Source: an uncultured bacterium
GTDB lineage: Bacteria; Verrucomicrobiota; Lentisphaeria; Victivallales; UBA1829
Assembly (NCBI GenBank): GCA_902780135.1
Contig: CACZEK010000008.1
Span: 39,554 to 103,553, forward strand
Length of the DNA stretch: 64,000 nucleotides
Reading direction: 5' to 3'
Below are positions 47,012 to 54,959 of this stretch, piece after piece. The notes beneath the pieces were generated by a model, which saw only the letters and a list, made by a program, of their open reading frames with translations, did no database searches and had not been told where the DNA came from. Numbering within the stretch: position 1 is the first letter of the stretch; each line of letters begins with the position of its first letter. The translations under genes were made by a program, and so were the position numbers.

Positions 47012-47046
47012 AGTGCGCCCGCGGATGATGCGGCGCACTTTTTTTG
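47012..47046 (+). terminator. Terminator of the oxygen-defence operon
   Basis: AGTGCGCC and GGCGCACT form an 8-bp stem, followed by a run of seven or more T, 17 bases after the rubredoxin stop. Confidence 0.9.
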
Positions 47047-47080
47047 TGCTTGAATCCCTTTATTCAAGCCAATCAACGCC

Positions 47081-47875
47081 ATGAAACTTCTCTACTCCTG
47101 CGGACTGCCCGTTTACGAGGGCGACAGGGTCCTCTTTTTCCACCACGGGCTCGAACAATGGGTGTTCGGGCAGGTCTGGCATCTGTACGATTTCGCCGTC
47201 GAGGAACACCCGGACGGAATATCGGAACGGATGCCGTGGGCGATCCTGGCGGGGGACGATTCCGCCCGGACGGCGTTCTGGATCTTCGGGTCGGAAACGG
47301 AGACTCCGCTGCAGTTCGAACTGGTGTTCGCGCTCCGCGGCATCGTCCCGCTGGCGATCCAGGAACGCATCCGGGCGATCCCGAAATGCTTTTCCCGCAA
47401 CGACCTGAAAGGAAACTTCGAGGCGTGTTTCCCCGACGCCATGCCGACGGATGAAGACAGGGAAACCATCCGCTTCACAAGCATGCTCTTCGCAAAGCGC
47501 GACGAGGAGATGAGGACATACCGCGGCGCGATGTACGCCAGCGGGATCGAGGTGAAGCTCGGCGACGTCGTCCTCTGCGAAGACAGGTTCGGAAACGAGG
47601 CCAGAACGGTCTTCGGCATCGTCTCGGAGTACGGGATTGACAAGAACGGCGAACCGCGGATGACCGTCCTGCTGGACCGGAACCCGGTCTACTGGAGCGG
47701 GTGCTGTCTGCCGGACGGCGTGACCGGCAGGTTTCTCGACATCGACGAGGCGGTCTTCTACCGGCGCGCGACCGGGCCGCGTCCGGCCGACGCCGAGCTT
47801 GAAAAGATCCTTACGTTCGACCGCGAGCTTCTGCGGGAATTCTACCGGACGCAGCCGCCCGCCGGTAACAAATGA
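47081..47875 (+). CDS. Hypothetical protein, 264 residues
   Basis: I do not recognise a family. The start (YSCGLPVYEGDRVLFFHHGLEQWVFG) and a later similar unit (GIEVKLGDVVLCEDRFGNEARTVFG) look like two copies of a small beta-barrel, each beginning with an x-V-x-x-GD-x-V pattern. A helix-rich C-terminus follows (DAELEKILTFDRELLREFY). There is no signal peptide or membrane helix, so it is cytoplasmic. The gene stands alone between a terminator and a convergent RDD gene, and the ribosome-binding site is weak. Confidence 0.6.
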   Translation: MKLLYSCGLPVYEGDRVLFFHHGLEQWVFGQVWHLYDFAVEEHPDGISERMPWAILAGDDSARTAFWIFGSETETPLQFELVFALRGIVPLAIQERIRAIPKCFSRNDLKGNFEACFPDAMPTDEDRETIRFTSMLFAKRDEEMRTYRGAMYASGIEVKLGDVVLCEDRFGNEARTVFGIVSEYGIDKNGEPRMTVLLDRNPVYWSGCCLPDGVTGRFLDIDEAVFYRRATGPRPADAELEKILTFDRELLREFYRTQPPAGNK

Positions 47876-47883
47876 CAGTCAAT

Positions 47884-47927
47884 AACAAGACCTGCAGGTC
47901 CAGCAGGTCCTACAAGTCTTATTCTTA
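47884..47927. terminator. Imperfect inverted repeat between convergent genes
   Basis: AATAACAAGACCTGC pairs imperfectly with GCAGGTCCTACAAGTCTTATT around a GACCTGCAGGTC core. It may serve as a two-way terminator for the hypothetical gene and the RDD gene. Confidence 0.45.
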
Positions 47928-47950
47928 AAGTTTTACAAAAGAGGGAGGCG

Positions 47951-48871
47951 TTATTCCGCGGTGCAGCGCGTGAACGAGACGAGTTCGGCGGGCGAACGCT
48001 TGACCGCCAGCACGAAGATCCACGCGATGGAATAGGTCATGAGCGTGACCAGGACGGACGCGAATACCTGGAAGCCGTTCAGTTCGACGCGGACGTCCTT
48101 GGCATTGCAGAGCTTCAGGCCGTTTTTCCGCATGCCGCGCGTCTGCCCGCGGGCGCAGAGCCCCCAGCCGAGCATCACGAACTCCCATGCGAAGAAGAGG
48201 AGCGCGGCGCCGGTCGCGATGCGTCCTGCCGTGGCGGCCTTGATCCAGACCGCCTTGCCCTTCTCGGCGGAGAGGCAGATGTAATTATCCTTCGCGGGTT
48301 TATCGGGGATGAGGAGCGAACCGGCATGGAATCCGGCGTCCTTGTCGAGCTCGGCGAACGTGGCGGGCTTGCCCTTGATATTGATCGCCGCGCCTTCTGC
48401 ACCATAGGCTTTTGTCATTGCATTCGTCGGCGACGGCAGATCGGACGCGCCGAGCGTGGCGGCCAGCCAGACCGCGGCGATGGCGGCGAGCTCCAGCGGG
48501 ACCGCCTTGAACAGCGCGAAAATGAAGTCGATGAAGAACGCGCGGAGACGGGCGACCGGAGCCGCCGGACGCGCCACGAATTTCTCCTCTTCGGCGAGCG
48601 CGATCTTCTGCTGGTCGGTCAGCTCCTTCTGGGAGAACACGCCGCTTTCGGAGCGCGCCTGCGCCGCGTTCATCGCGATGCGCTTGCGCTGTTCGTCGAG
48701 CAGATTGGTGAGGAAATCGAATTTCGCGGCGGTGGACCAGGACGGCATGGGGGATTTCTTCATGGGGCACGTGGCCGTGACCTGATCGGACTCGACGAGA
48801 GCGGCGACGTCGGATTCCTCAAGCCTGAGGTGCTCGACGCCGTTCACGTCCTTGACATCATAATTCGCCAT
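47951..48871 (-). CDS. RDD-family membrane protein
   Basis: A protein of 306 residues. The first ~100 are soluble and charged. The RDD signature follows (PVARLRAFFIDFIFALFKAVPLELAAIAAVWLA region, with the Arg and Asp of the family). Helices near 215-235 (AATAGRIATGAALLFFAWEF) and 270-290 (FQVFASVLVTLMTYSIAWIF) complete the domain. A loop of ~60 residues between helices lies outside the membrane. RDD proteins include sodium/proton exchangers, but most have no known task. The gene has its own leader and no partner. Confidence 0.72.
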   Translation of the reverse strand: MANYDVKDVNGVEHLRLEESDVAALVESDQVTATCPMKKSPMPSWSTAAKFDFLTNLLDEQRKRIAMNAAQARSESGVFSQKELTDQQKIALAEEEKFVARPAAPVARLRAFFIDFIFALFKAVPLELAAIAAVWLAATLGASDLPSPTNAMTKAYGAEGAAINIKGKPATFAELDKDAGFHAGSLLIPDKPAKDNYICLSAEKGKAVWIKAATAGRIATGAALLFFAWEFVMLGWGLCARGQTRGMRKNGLKLCNAKDVRVELNGFQVFASVLVTLMTYSIAWIFVLAVKRSPAELVSFTRCTAE

Positions 48872-49044
48872 AATCGGGACCTGTTTCGTTGAATATCGTT
48901 AAGAGATAAAAACCATTTGAAAATAATAAGATAGCCCGCCCCGAAGGATTTGTCAAGCGCGATTCGAAAAAAAGACGGAAAGACCGTGCCCCTGGAGCGC
49001 CGTCCCGGCACGGGGAGGGAATTCATGCGAAATCTTCTCCCCGC

Positions 49045-49072
49045 TTGACATTCCGCCGTCGCGTTTTATATT
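49045..49072 (+). promoter_or_regulatory. Promoter of the LplT-like transporter
   Basis: TTGACA (49045-49050), a 16-base spacer and TATATT (49067-49072). The start point falls ~35 bases before the ATG at 49114. An inverted repeat CCGTGCC/GGCACGG lies upstream at 48984-49013. Confidence 0.65.
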
Positions 49073-49113
49073 ATACTGTTCCAAAAAACCCGTCACCCCG
49101 CCCCGGACCCGAC

Positions 49114-50388
49114 ATGTTTTTCTCCCGCAGATTCTTCCCGTTCTTCCTGACGTTCTTCTTCGGCGCGTTCAACGACAACCTCTTCCGGAACGCGCTGGTC
49201 ATCATGATCTCGTACCAGTCCGGCTACTCGTCCGGCACGGCGAACGCGCTCTCCTTCGCGGCAATGGCGCTGCTCATGCTCCCCTACTTCCCGTTCTCCG
49301 CCACCGCCGGGCAGCTCGCCGACAAGTTCCCGCGCCACAAGCTCTTCCGCGCCTGCAAGATCATGGAATTCGTGCTGATGGTCCCGGTCCTGTTCGCGTT
49401 CATGCGCGGCAGCATCTGGCCGCTGCTCGCCCTGCTGTTCTTCATGGGCACGCAGTCCGCGCTCTTCAGCCCGCTCAAATACGCCTACATCCCGCAGATG
49501 CTGGAGGAACGCGAACTCCTGCGCGGGAACGCCTACGTGAACGCGGGGACGTATGTGGCGGTCATCTTCGGCGCGGTCCTCGGAAACTACCTCATCACCG
49601 TCCCGCACGGCGGGCTCGTGACCGGCGCGGTCATCCTGCTCATGGCGGCCCTCGGACTCTGCGGCGCGTTCCTCATCCCGGAGATGAAGTCGGAATCCCC
49701 CTCGCTCCGCATCGACCCAAACCTGGTCCGCGCCTCGTGGGACGTCCTGCGCGCGGTGTTCCGGGACAGGGTCCTGACGCACTGCGTGACCGGGCTGTCG
49801 ACGTTCTGGATGACCGCCGCGCTGTACGTGTCGCTGCTGGCGGGGTTCTGCAAGGACGTGCTGAACGCCACGCCGCACCTCGTCCCGATCCTCTACCTGC
49901 TCTTCTCCGCGGGCGTCGCAGTCGGATCCGTGCTGTGCCAGGCGGTCGGGCGCAAACGCCCCGTGATGCCGCTCGTCTCCCCCGCCCTGGTCCTCATGGC
50001 GGTCTTCACGCTGGACCTCTTCTTCGCGGCGCGTTCGTGGACGCACGCCCCGGACACGCTGTTCACGGTCGGCGAACTCCTCCGGTATCCCGCCTCCTGG
50101 CGGATCGCCGCCGACCTCGTGCTGCTCGCGGCATGCGGCGGGTTCTACTCCGTCCCGCTGAACGCCCTGCTCCAGCACAAAGCCGACCCGAGGGAGGTCG
50201 CGCGGGCGGTCGCCGCGAACAACATCGTGAACTCGTTCGCGATCGCGCTCGGCACGGTCGTGACCGCGCAGCTCATGGCGCACGGGGTGATCTCCACCGT
50301 CGGCGTTTTCGTGCTCGTCGCGGCGGTCAATTTCCTGACCGCGCTCTATCTGCTCGCGATCCGCACGGAACGCCTCCCGCGCAAGTAA
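49114..50388 (+). CDS. LplT-like major facilitator transporter
   Basis: A protein of 424 residues with about 12 transmembrane helices. The start FFPFFLTFFFGAFNDNLFRNALVIMI and the motif GQLADKFPRHKLFRACK are typical of the lysophospholipid transporter branch (LplT, and the transporter part of Aas-type proteins). Members flip lysophospholipids from outer to inner leaflet for re-acylation. No acyltransferase is fused or adjacent, so the substrate remains inferred. It is convergent with the DUF177 gene. Confidence 0.82.
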   Translation: MFFSRRFFPFFLTFFFGAFNDNLFRNALVIMISYQSGYSSGTANALSFAAMALLMLPYFPFSATAGQLADKFPRHKLFRACKIMEFVLMVPVLFAFMRGSIWPLLALLFFMGTQSALFSPLKYAYIPQMLEERELLRGNAYVNAGTYVAVIFGAVLGNYLITVPHGGLVTGAVILLMAALGLCGAFLIPEMKSESPSLRIDPNLVRASWDVLRAVFRDRVLTHCVTGLSTFWMTAALYVSLLAGFCKDVLNATPHLVPILYLLFSAGVAVGSVLCQAVGRKRPVMPLVSPALVLMAVFTLDLFFAARSWTHAPDTLFTVGELLRYPASWRIAADLVLLAACGGFYSVPLNALLQHKADPREVARAVAANNIVNSFAIALGTVVTAQLMAHGVISTVGVFVLVAAVNFLTALYLLAIRTERLPRK

Positions 50389-50403
50389 ACGCGGAAGCCG
50401 GAC

Positions 50404-51051
50404 TCAGTCTTTCTTCGGGGCGCGTCCGCCGGATTTCTTCTTCGCGGGCGCTTTCTTCGCAAGCGTTTCGGCGGCCCCGGCGGTTTTCTTCTTCGCGGGA
50501 GCCTTTTTCGCGGGCTTTTCCGCTGTTGCGGGCGCTTTCTTCGCGGGCTTTTCGGGCGCGAGGTTCAGCGCGTCGAGCTGGTCCCAGGGCGACGGCGCCG
50601 CCGGGTCGGGTTCGGGTTCCGCCTGGTCCCGGTCGCAACCGCACGACGCGTGGTTGAGGTTCGCGCCGCACACGGGGCAGATGCCCTTGCAGTCCGGGGA
50701 ACAGTAGAAACAGGACGGGATGGCGAGGAGGAGCTCTTCGCGCACGTCGTCCGTGAGGTCGACCTCCAGGTCGCGCACCTTTTCGAAGTGGAAACAGAGA
50801 TTTTTCACCGTGATCGGGACGCGGATGTCGTCGAGGCAGCGCGCGCAGACCGTGGCGAGCGGCACGGACGCGCTCCCCGTCACGATGAGGTCGGCGCCCG
50901 CCATGACCGCGGACAGGTGATACGTGATGTCGCCCGCGGGCGCGAGCGGCGGATCGGCGTCGGCGGGGAGTTCCAGGACGTCGGAGGATTCCGTGCCGTC
51001 GAGCAGGTACGGGGTGTCGGGCAGGATATGCGAGGTATTGATGACGATCAT
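50404..51051 (-). CDS. DUF177 (YceD-type) protein with Lys/Ala/Pro repeat tail
   Basis: A protein of 215 residues. The DUF177 core includes TVCARCLDDIRVPITV and the zinc-type cysteines of CFYCSPDCKGICPVCGANLNHASCGC. The last ~60 residues are repeats of KPAKKAPAKKK type, strongly basic and flexible. YceD relatives usually stand before rpmF and take part in ribosome/23S rRNA maturation; here no rpmF follows, the window instead showing a convergent transporter. The start overlaps the coaD stop by four bases. Confidence 0.85.
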   Translation of the reverse strand: MIVINTSHILPDTPYLLDGTESSDVLELPADADPPLAPAGDITYHLSAVMAGADLIVTGSASVPLATVCARCLDDIRVPITVKNLCFHFEKVRDLEVDLTDDVREELLLAIPSCFYCSPDCKGICPVCGANLNHASCGCDRDQAEPEPDPAAPSPWDQLDALNLAPEKPAKKAPATAEKPAKKAPAKKKTAGAAETLAKKAPAKKKSGGRAPKKD

Positions 51052-51536
51052 GATTTGGCTTGCTCCATTTTGCTGCGGACGGCGGCGACGACTTCAGGCG
51101 GGACGAACGCGGAGACGGACCCGCCGCAGGACGCGATCTCGCGGATGAGGCGCGAGCTCAGGAACGAGTATTCCGGGCTCGGCATCATGAAGAGCGTCTC
51201 GCATGCCGGGTTCAGCTCGCGGTTCATGAGCGCCATCTGGAACTCGTATTCGAAATCGGACACGGCGCGCAGGCCGCGGATGACCGCCGAGACTTCGAAC
51301 GCGGCCACGGCGTCCGCCAGCAGTCCGGCGAACGTGACCACGCGGACGTTCGGGATCGCAGCCGTGACGGCGCGGATGAGCTCGATGCGCTCCTCCGTCG
51401 TGAAAAGCGGGGATTTCTCCGAATTGCGCGCGACCGCCACCAGCACCTCGTCGGCAATGCGCGACGCGCGCCGGATGACGTCCAGATGGCCGTTTGTGAC
51501 AGGGTCGAAACTGCCGGGATACATGAGCCGTTTCAT
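51048..51536 (-). CDS. coaD: Phosphopantetheine adenylyltransferase
   Basis: A protein of 162 residues, standard length. The nucleotidyltransferase motif YPGSFDPVTNGHLDVIRRA, RGLRAVSDFEYEFQM and SPEYSFLSSRLIREIA are all in place. It joins ATP to 4'-phosphopantetheine to give dephospho-CoA, the fourth step of CoA synthesis. The start overlaps the stop of the LpxH-like gene and the stop overlaps the DUF177 start, so three genes are coupled. Confidence 0.97.
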   Translation of the reverse strand: MKRLMYPGSFDPVTNGHLDVIRRASRIADEVLVAVARNSEKSPLFTTEERIELIRAVTAAIPNVRVVTFAGLLADAVAAFEVSAVIRGLRAVSDFEYEFQMALMNRELNPACETLFMMPSPEYSFLSSRLIREIASCGGSVSAFVPPEVVAAVRSKMEQAKS

Positions 51537-52282
51537 GATTCAGCCGCCTCCAGGTTCACAGGGTTGCAGCACACGTCGGCGATCCGGTCCGCGGGAAACA
51601 CCGCGAGCTCCGGTGCCGCCGGGTCGTAATATGCGAGTTCCGAGGCATTCGCGTACGCCGGCAGGACCTCCATGATCCTGCCGTCCGCGGTCTTCGTGAC
51701 CCGGTCGTGGAAATGCCCCGCGAAAATGACGGAGTCCGGCGGGCACGAGGCAAGATACCTCAGCGCCTGCGACTCCGGGAAATAGCGTTTGTACGCCTGA
51801 TTGGTCGTGCGGAGGCGTTCGCGGACATAGTGCGCGAACCCCGGCCCGAACGTGGGGCCGACGAGCCACAGGAACCAGCGCGTCAGCGGGTTTCTCAGGA
51901 TGAACCGCAGAACCGCATAGCCGCGGTCCCGCTTGTTGATGCGGTCGCCGTGAAGCCACTGCAGAACGCCGTCCCGATACATGTCTTCTCCGGCGTACGT
52001 GAACGCGTCCGCGTAGGTCTTCGCCACATAGAACTCGTGGTTGCCCTCCAGGAAGACGATCTTGCGCTTCGCCTTTTCCCGGCGGCACCAGTCCAGAAAA
52101 CGACGGTGGTCGTCGTTCTCGTAGCCGCGCAGCGCGATCCACAGGTCGAACACGTCCCCGAGGAAAATGATCCCGACGTCCCCCGGCAGACGCGCGGCGG
52201 CGTCGAGCATGCGGAAGAACTCGTCCTCAGGCTTGCGGCAGGTCAAGTGCGCGTCGGCGATCATCAGCCAGCGTTGAGACAT
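51533..52282 (-). CDS. LpxH-like UDP-2,3-diacylglucosamine pyrophosphatase (metallophosphatase)
   Basis: A protein of 249 residues from the ATG at 52282 (MSQRWLMIADAHL). The frame extends upstream, but only from here does it match the family. Metal-binding motifs are IADAHLT, FLGDVFDLW, LEGNHEFY, WLHGDRI and FAGHFHDR, as in the LpxH calcineurin-like group. It would cut UDP-diacylglucosamine to lipid X in lipid A synthesis; an LpxL-like acyltransferase lies 8 kb away. Other phosphoesterases share these motifs. Confidence 0.82.
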   Translation of the reverse strand: MSQRWLMIADAHLTCRKPEDEFFRMLDAAARLPGDVGIIFLGDVFDLWIALRGYENDDHRRFLDWCRREKAKRKIVFLEGNHEFYVAKTYADAFTYAGEDMYRDGVLQWLHGDRINKRDRGYAVLRFILRNPLTRWFLWLVGPTFGPGFAHYVRERLRTTNQAYKRYFPESQALRYLASCPPDSVIFAGHFHDRVTKTADGRIMEVLPAYANASELAYYDPAAPELAVFPADRIADVCCNPVNLEAAES

Positions 52283-52387
52283 AGATTGCGGAACATCCTT
52301 TCCATCGTTTTGGTTTCGGCTCACGGCGCGCCGAACATTCAGACAACATACTATACCACGAAAAAGCGAAAAAGAAAGGCGGAGAGT

Positions 52388-52417
52388 TTGACTTTTGAAA
52401 AAAATATGCCATATTAA
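52388..52417 (+). promoter_or_regulatory. Possible promoter of tRNA-Thr
   Basis: TTGACT (52388-52393) and TATTAA (52412-52417) with an 18-base spacer, about 140 bases before the tRNA. The interval 52418-52564 has no gene. Confidence 0.4.
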
Positions 52418-52564
52418 TACGGCCCGGAATCCGGTCGGGCTCCATGCCCCTCGACCGGAAACCGTATTTCCCCGGCGGAAGCCTGTCCCGGCGGACTGAA
52501 TCCGCCTCCTGCCGGATCCGCCGGACGGTGAAGTACGGACACGCACGGCTCCGGGAAATGACGC

Positions 52565-52639
52565 GCCGGCTTAGCTCAGCGGTAGAGCTACGGTTTTGTA
52601 AACCGTCGGTCCTCGGTTCGAATCCGAGAGCCGGCTCCA
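52565..52639 (+). tRNA. tRNA-Thr (anticodon UGU), CCA encoded
   Basis: Cloverleaf: acceptor GCCGGCT/AGCCGGC, D-arm with TAGCTCAGCGGTAGAGC, anticodon stem ACGGT/ACCGT around loop TTTGTAA (anticodon TGT), T-arm CTCGG-TTCGAAT-CCGAG, discriminator T and encoded CCA (52637-52639). Confidence 0.97.
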
Positions 52640-53087
52640 GTTTCAGCCTCGTTTTTATATCTTTGCGCCGTTTCGTTTTGTGATTTTGCGCCGTTTTGTT
52701 TATATCTTTGCGCAAAAACACGTTATCATCCTTTTGCGCGAATCGTCCGGACCCGTGCCGCCATTGACAGCTTAACCCTGCCGGAAACGTTTCCTTTTCC
52801 GGCGCATCCGGCGGCGGAAGGAGAGAGGCGCCCGCAGACCGTCGTCCGGGAACGCCGCATCCGCGGGACAATGCGTTTTTTCCGTTTTTTTCGGGGAAAA
52901 ACGCCTTGCAGAAATCGGGATTCGGGCTATATTATTAGGGTAAAAAACAGCCTCAACCATCCAAGCGCCGCCGCGCCGGAGACCGTCCGCCGGGCAGGAA
53001 CGCCCCGGGCGGAAACCCGGCGGAAAACGCGACACTTCTTTGAAAACCGGCTCAGCACAGACCGCGGCGGAGAACGGACGACACAGC
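52640..53087 (+). other. Intergenic region with four spaced TTTGCGC motifs and the parE promoter
   Basis: TTTGCGC occurs at 52662, 52685, 52707 and 52733, spaced 23, 22 and 26 bases, embedded in T-rich sequence; two copies share the longer TATATCTTTGCGC. This spacing near two helical turns suggests a binding array. Further on, TTGCAG (52906) and TATATT (52928) with a 16-base spacer form the likely parE promoter. No gene is convincing here. Confidence 0.5.
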
Positions 53088-54953
53088 ATGACGACACCGG
53101 ACAACGACATCGACATCGTACAAGACGACCTTATGAAACAGGCGGACCAGAACGCCGCCCGCTCGAAATACAACGACGACAGCATCCAGACCCTCGACGC
53201 GCTCGCCCACATCCGGCAGCGCCCCGGCATGTACATCGGCCGCATGGGCGACGGTTCGCACCCGGACGACGGCATCTACGTGATGTTCAAGGAAGTCGTG
53301 GACAACGCCGTCGACGAATACATCATGGGCTTCGGACGGCGCATCGACATCTCGTCCGACCAGGGCGCGTTCACCGTGCGCGACTACGGACGCGGCATCC
53401 CGCTGGGCAAGCTCGTGGACTGCGTCTCGAAGATCAACACCGGCGGCAAGTTCAACAAGGACGGATACGTGTTCTCCGTCGGCATGAACGGCGTCGGCAC
53501 GAAAGCCGTGAACGCGCTCTCCTCGCAGTTCGAGGTTACGTCCTGGCGCGACGGCAAGTGCCGCACCGCCGTCTTCCGCGAGGGCATCCTCGACCACGAG
53601 GAATACGTCGACCCCGGCACGGAGCATTCCGGCACGCGCATCCGGTTCACCCCGGACCCGAAACTCTTCCCGAACTACGAGATCCGTCCCTCCGAGGTGG
53701 AAAACCGCCTCTGGATGTACGCCTACCTGAACAGCGGCCTCTCGCTCTACCTCAACGGACAGCGGTATTATTCGAAGAACGGCCTGCTGGACCTGGTCCG
53801 CTCCAAGCTCGACGAGGGCGCCTCCCTCTACCAGCCCATTCACTACAAGGACGCCACGCTCGAATTCGCGTTCTGCCACACCGCCGACACCGGCGAACGC
53901 TATTTCTCGTTCGTGAACGGCCAGTACACGAGCGACGGCGGCACGCATCTTTCCGCGTTCAAGGGCGGCATCACGCGCGCCATCAACGAGCATTTCAACA
54001 AGAACTTCGACCCGAAGGACATCCGCGACGGCATCCTCGGCACCATCGCCGTGAAGATCCAGGAGCCGCTCTTCGAGTCCCAGACCAAGAACAAGCTCGG
54101 CAACACCGACGTGCGCGGCTGGATCGAGGGCACCGTGAAGCAGGCGGTGATCGACAGCCTCCTGAAGCACCCCGACGAGGCTAACCTGCTCCTCGAAAAA
54201 ATCCAGAAAAACGAGCAGGTCCGCCGCGAGATCCAGAAGGTGCAGAAGAAAGGCGCGGTCATCGCCAAGCGCATCTCCCTGCGCAACAACAAGCTCAAGG
54301 ACTGCCGCCACCATTTCGGAGACCGCTCGAAATTCGCCGAGGAGACCATGATCTTCCTCACCGAGGGCGATTCCGCTGGCTCCTCCCTCGTGACCAGCCG
54401 CGACCCGAACTACCAAGCGGTCTTCGCTCTCCGCGGCAAGCCTTTCAACTGCTTCGGGAAGAAGCTCGACGCGATCTACTCCAACGAGGAGCTCTTCTAC
54501 ATCATGCGGACGCTCGGGATCGAGGAGGACGTGGAAAACCTGAACTACGCCAAGGTCGTCATCGCGACCGACGCCGACGTCGACGGCCTGCACATCCGCA
54601 ATCTCCTGCTCACGTTCTTCCTCCAGTATTTCGAGTCCCTCGTGATCTCCGGGCACCTCTACATCTTCGAGACGCCGCTCTTCCGCGTCCGCAACAAGGA
54701 GACGACGTTCTACTGCTACTCCGAACAGGAACGCGACGAACGCGCCGCCGAGCTCGGCAAGTCCGCCGAGATCACCCGCTTCAAAGGGCTCGGCGAAATC
54801 TCCCCGAAGGAGTTCAAGCAGTTCATCGGACCCGACATCCGCCTCGAAAAAGTCACCCTCGAAAACACCAAGGGCATCCACGAAATGCTGCGGTTCTACA
54901 TGGGCAGCAACGACGAGACCCGCTGGGAACACATCCAAAACAATCTGGTCTGA
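53088..54953 (+). CDS. parE: DNA topoisomerase IV subunit B
   Basis: A protein of 621 residues from the ATG at 53088 (an ATG at 53040 is also in frame). GHKL ATPase motifs are present: EVVDNAVDEY, VRDYGRGIPLGK and GMNGVGTKAVNAL. The TOPRIM motifs are IFLTEGDSAGSS, and IATDADVDGLHIRNLLLTFF binds magnesium. The end EMLRFYMGSNDETRWEHIQNN is ParE-like and short, without the GyrB insert of enterobacteria. It pairs with ParC encoded 6 bp downstream to separate daughter chromosomes. Confidence 0.93.
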   Translation: MTTPDNDIDIVQDDLMKQADQNAARSKYNDDSIQTLDALAHIRQRPGMYIGRMGDGSHPDDGIYVMFKEVVDNAVDEYIMGFGRRIDISSDQGAFTVRDYGRGIPLGKLVDCVSKINTGGKFNKDGYVFSVGMNGVGTKAVNALSSQFEVTSWRDGKCRTAVFREGILDHEEYVDPGTEHSGTRIRFTPDPKLFPNYEIRPSEVENRLWMYAYLNSGLSLYLNGQRYYSKNGLLDLVRSKLDEGASLYQPIHYKDATLEFAFCHTADTGERYFSFVNGQYTSDGGTHLSAFKGGITRAINEHFNKNFDPKDIRDGILGTIAVKIQEPLFESQTKNKLGNTDVRGWIEGTVKQAVIDSLLKHPDEANLLLEKIQKNEQVRREIQKVQKKGAVIAKRISLRNNKLKDCRHHFGDRSKFAEETMIFLTEGDSAGSSLVTSRDPNYQAVFALRGKPFNCFGKKLDAIYSNEELFYIMRTLGIEEDVENLNYAKVVIATDADVDGLHIRNLLLTFFLQYFESLVISGHLYIFETPLFRVRNKETTFYCYSEQERDERAAELGKSAEITRFKGLGEISPKEFKQFIGPDIRLEKVTLENTKGIHEMLRFYMGSNDETRWEHIQNNLV

Positions 54954-54959
54954 TCCATC

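Noticed and set aside
52565..52639. tRNA-Thr as attachment site of the capsid island
   Set aside because: It is almost 8 kb away from the island, with ordinary genes between, and no repeat of the tRNA end was noticed at the island edges.
52640..53087. Replication origin beside parE
   Set aside because: No cluster of DnaA-box sequences and no dnaA, dnaN or gyrB gene nearby; the repeats do not match known origin motifs.
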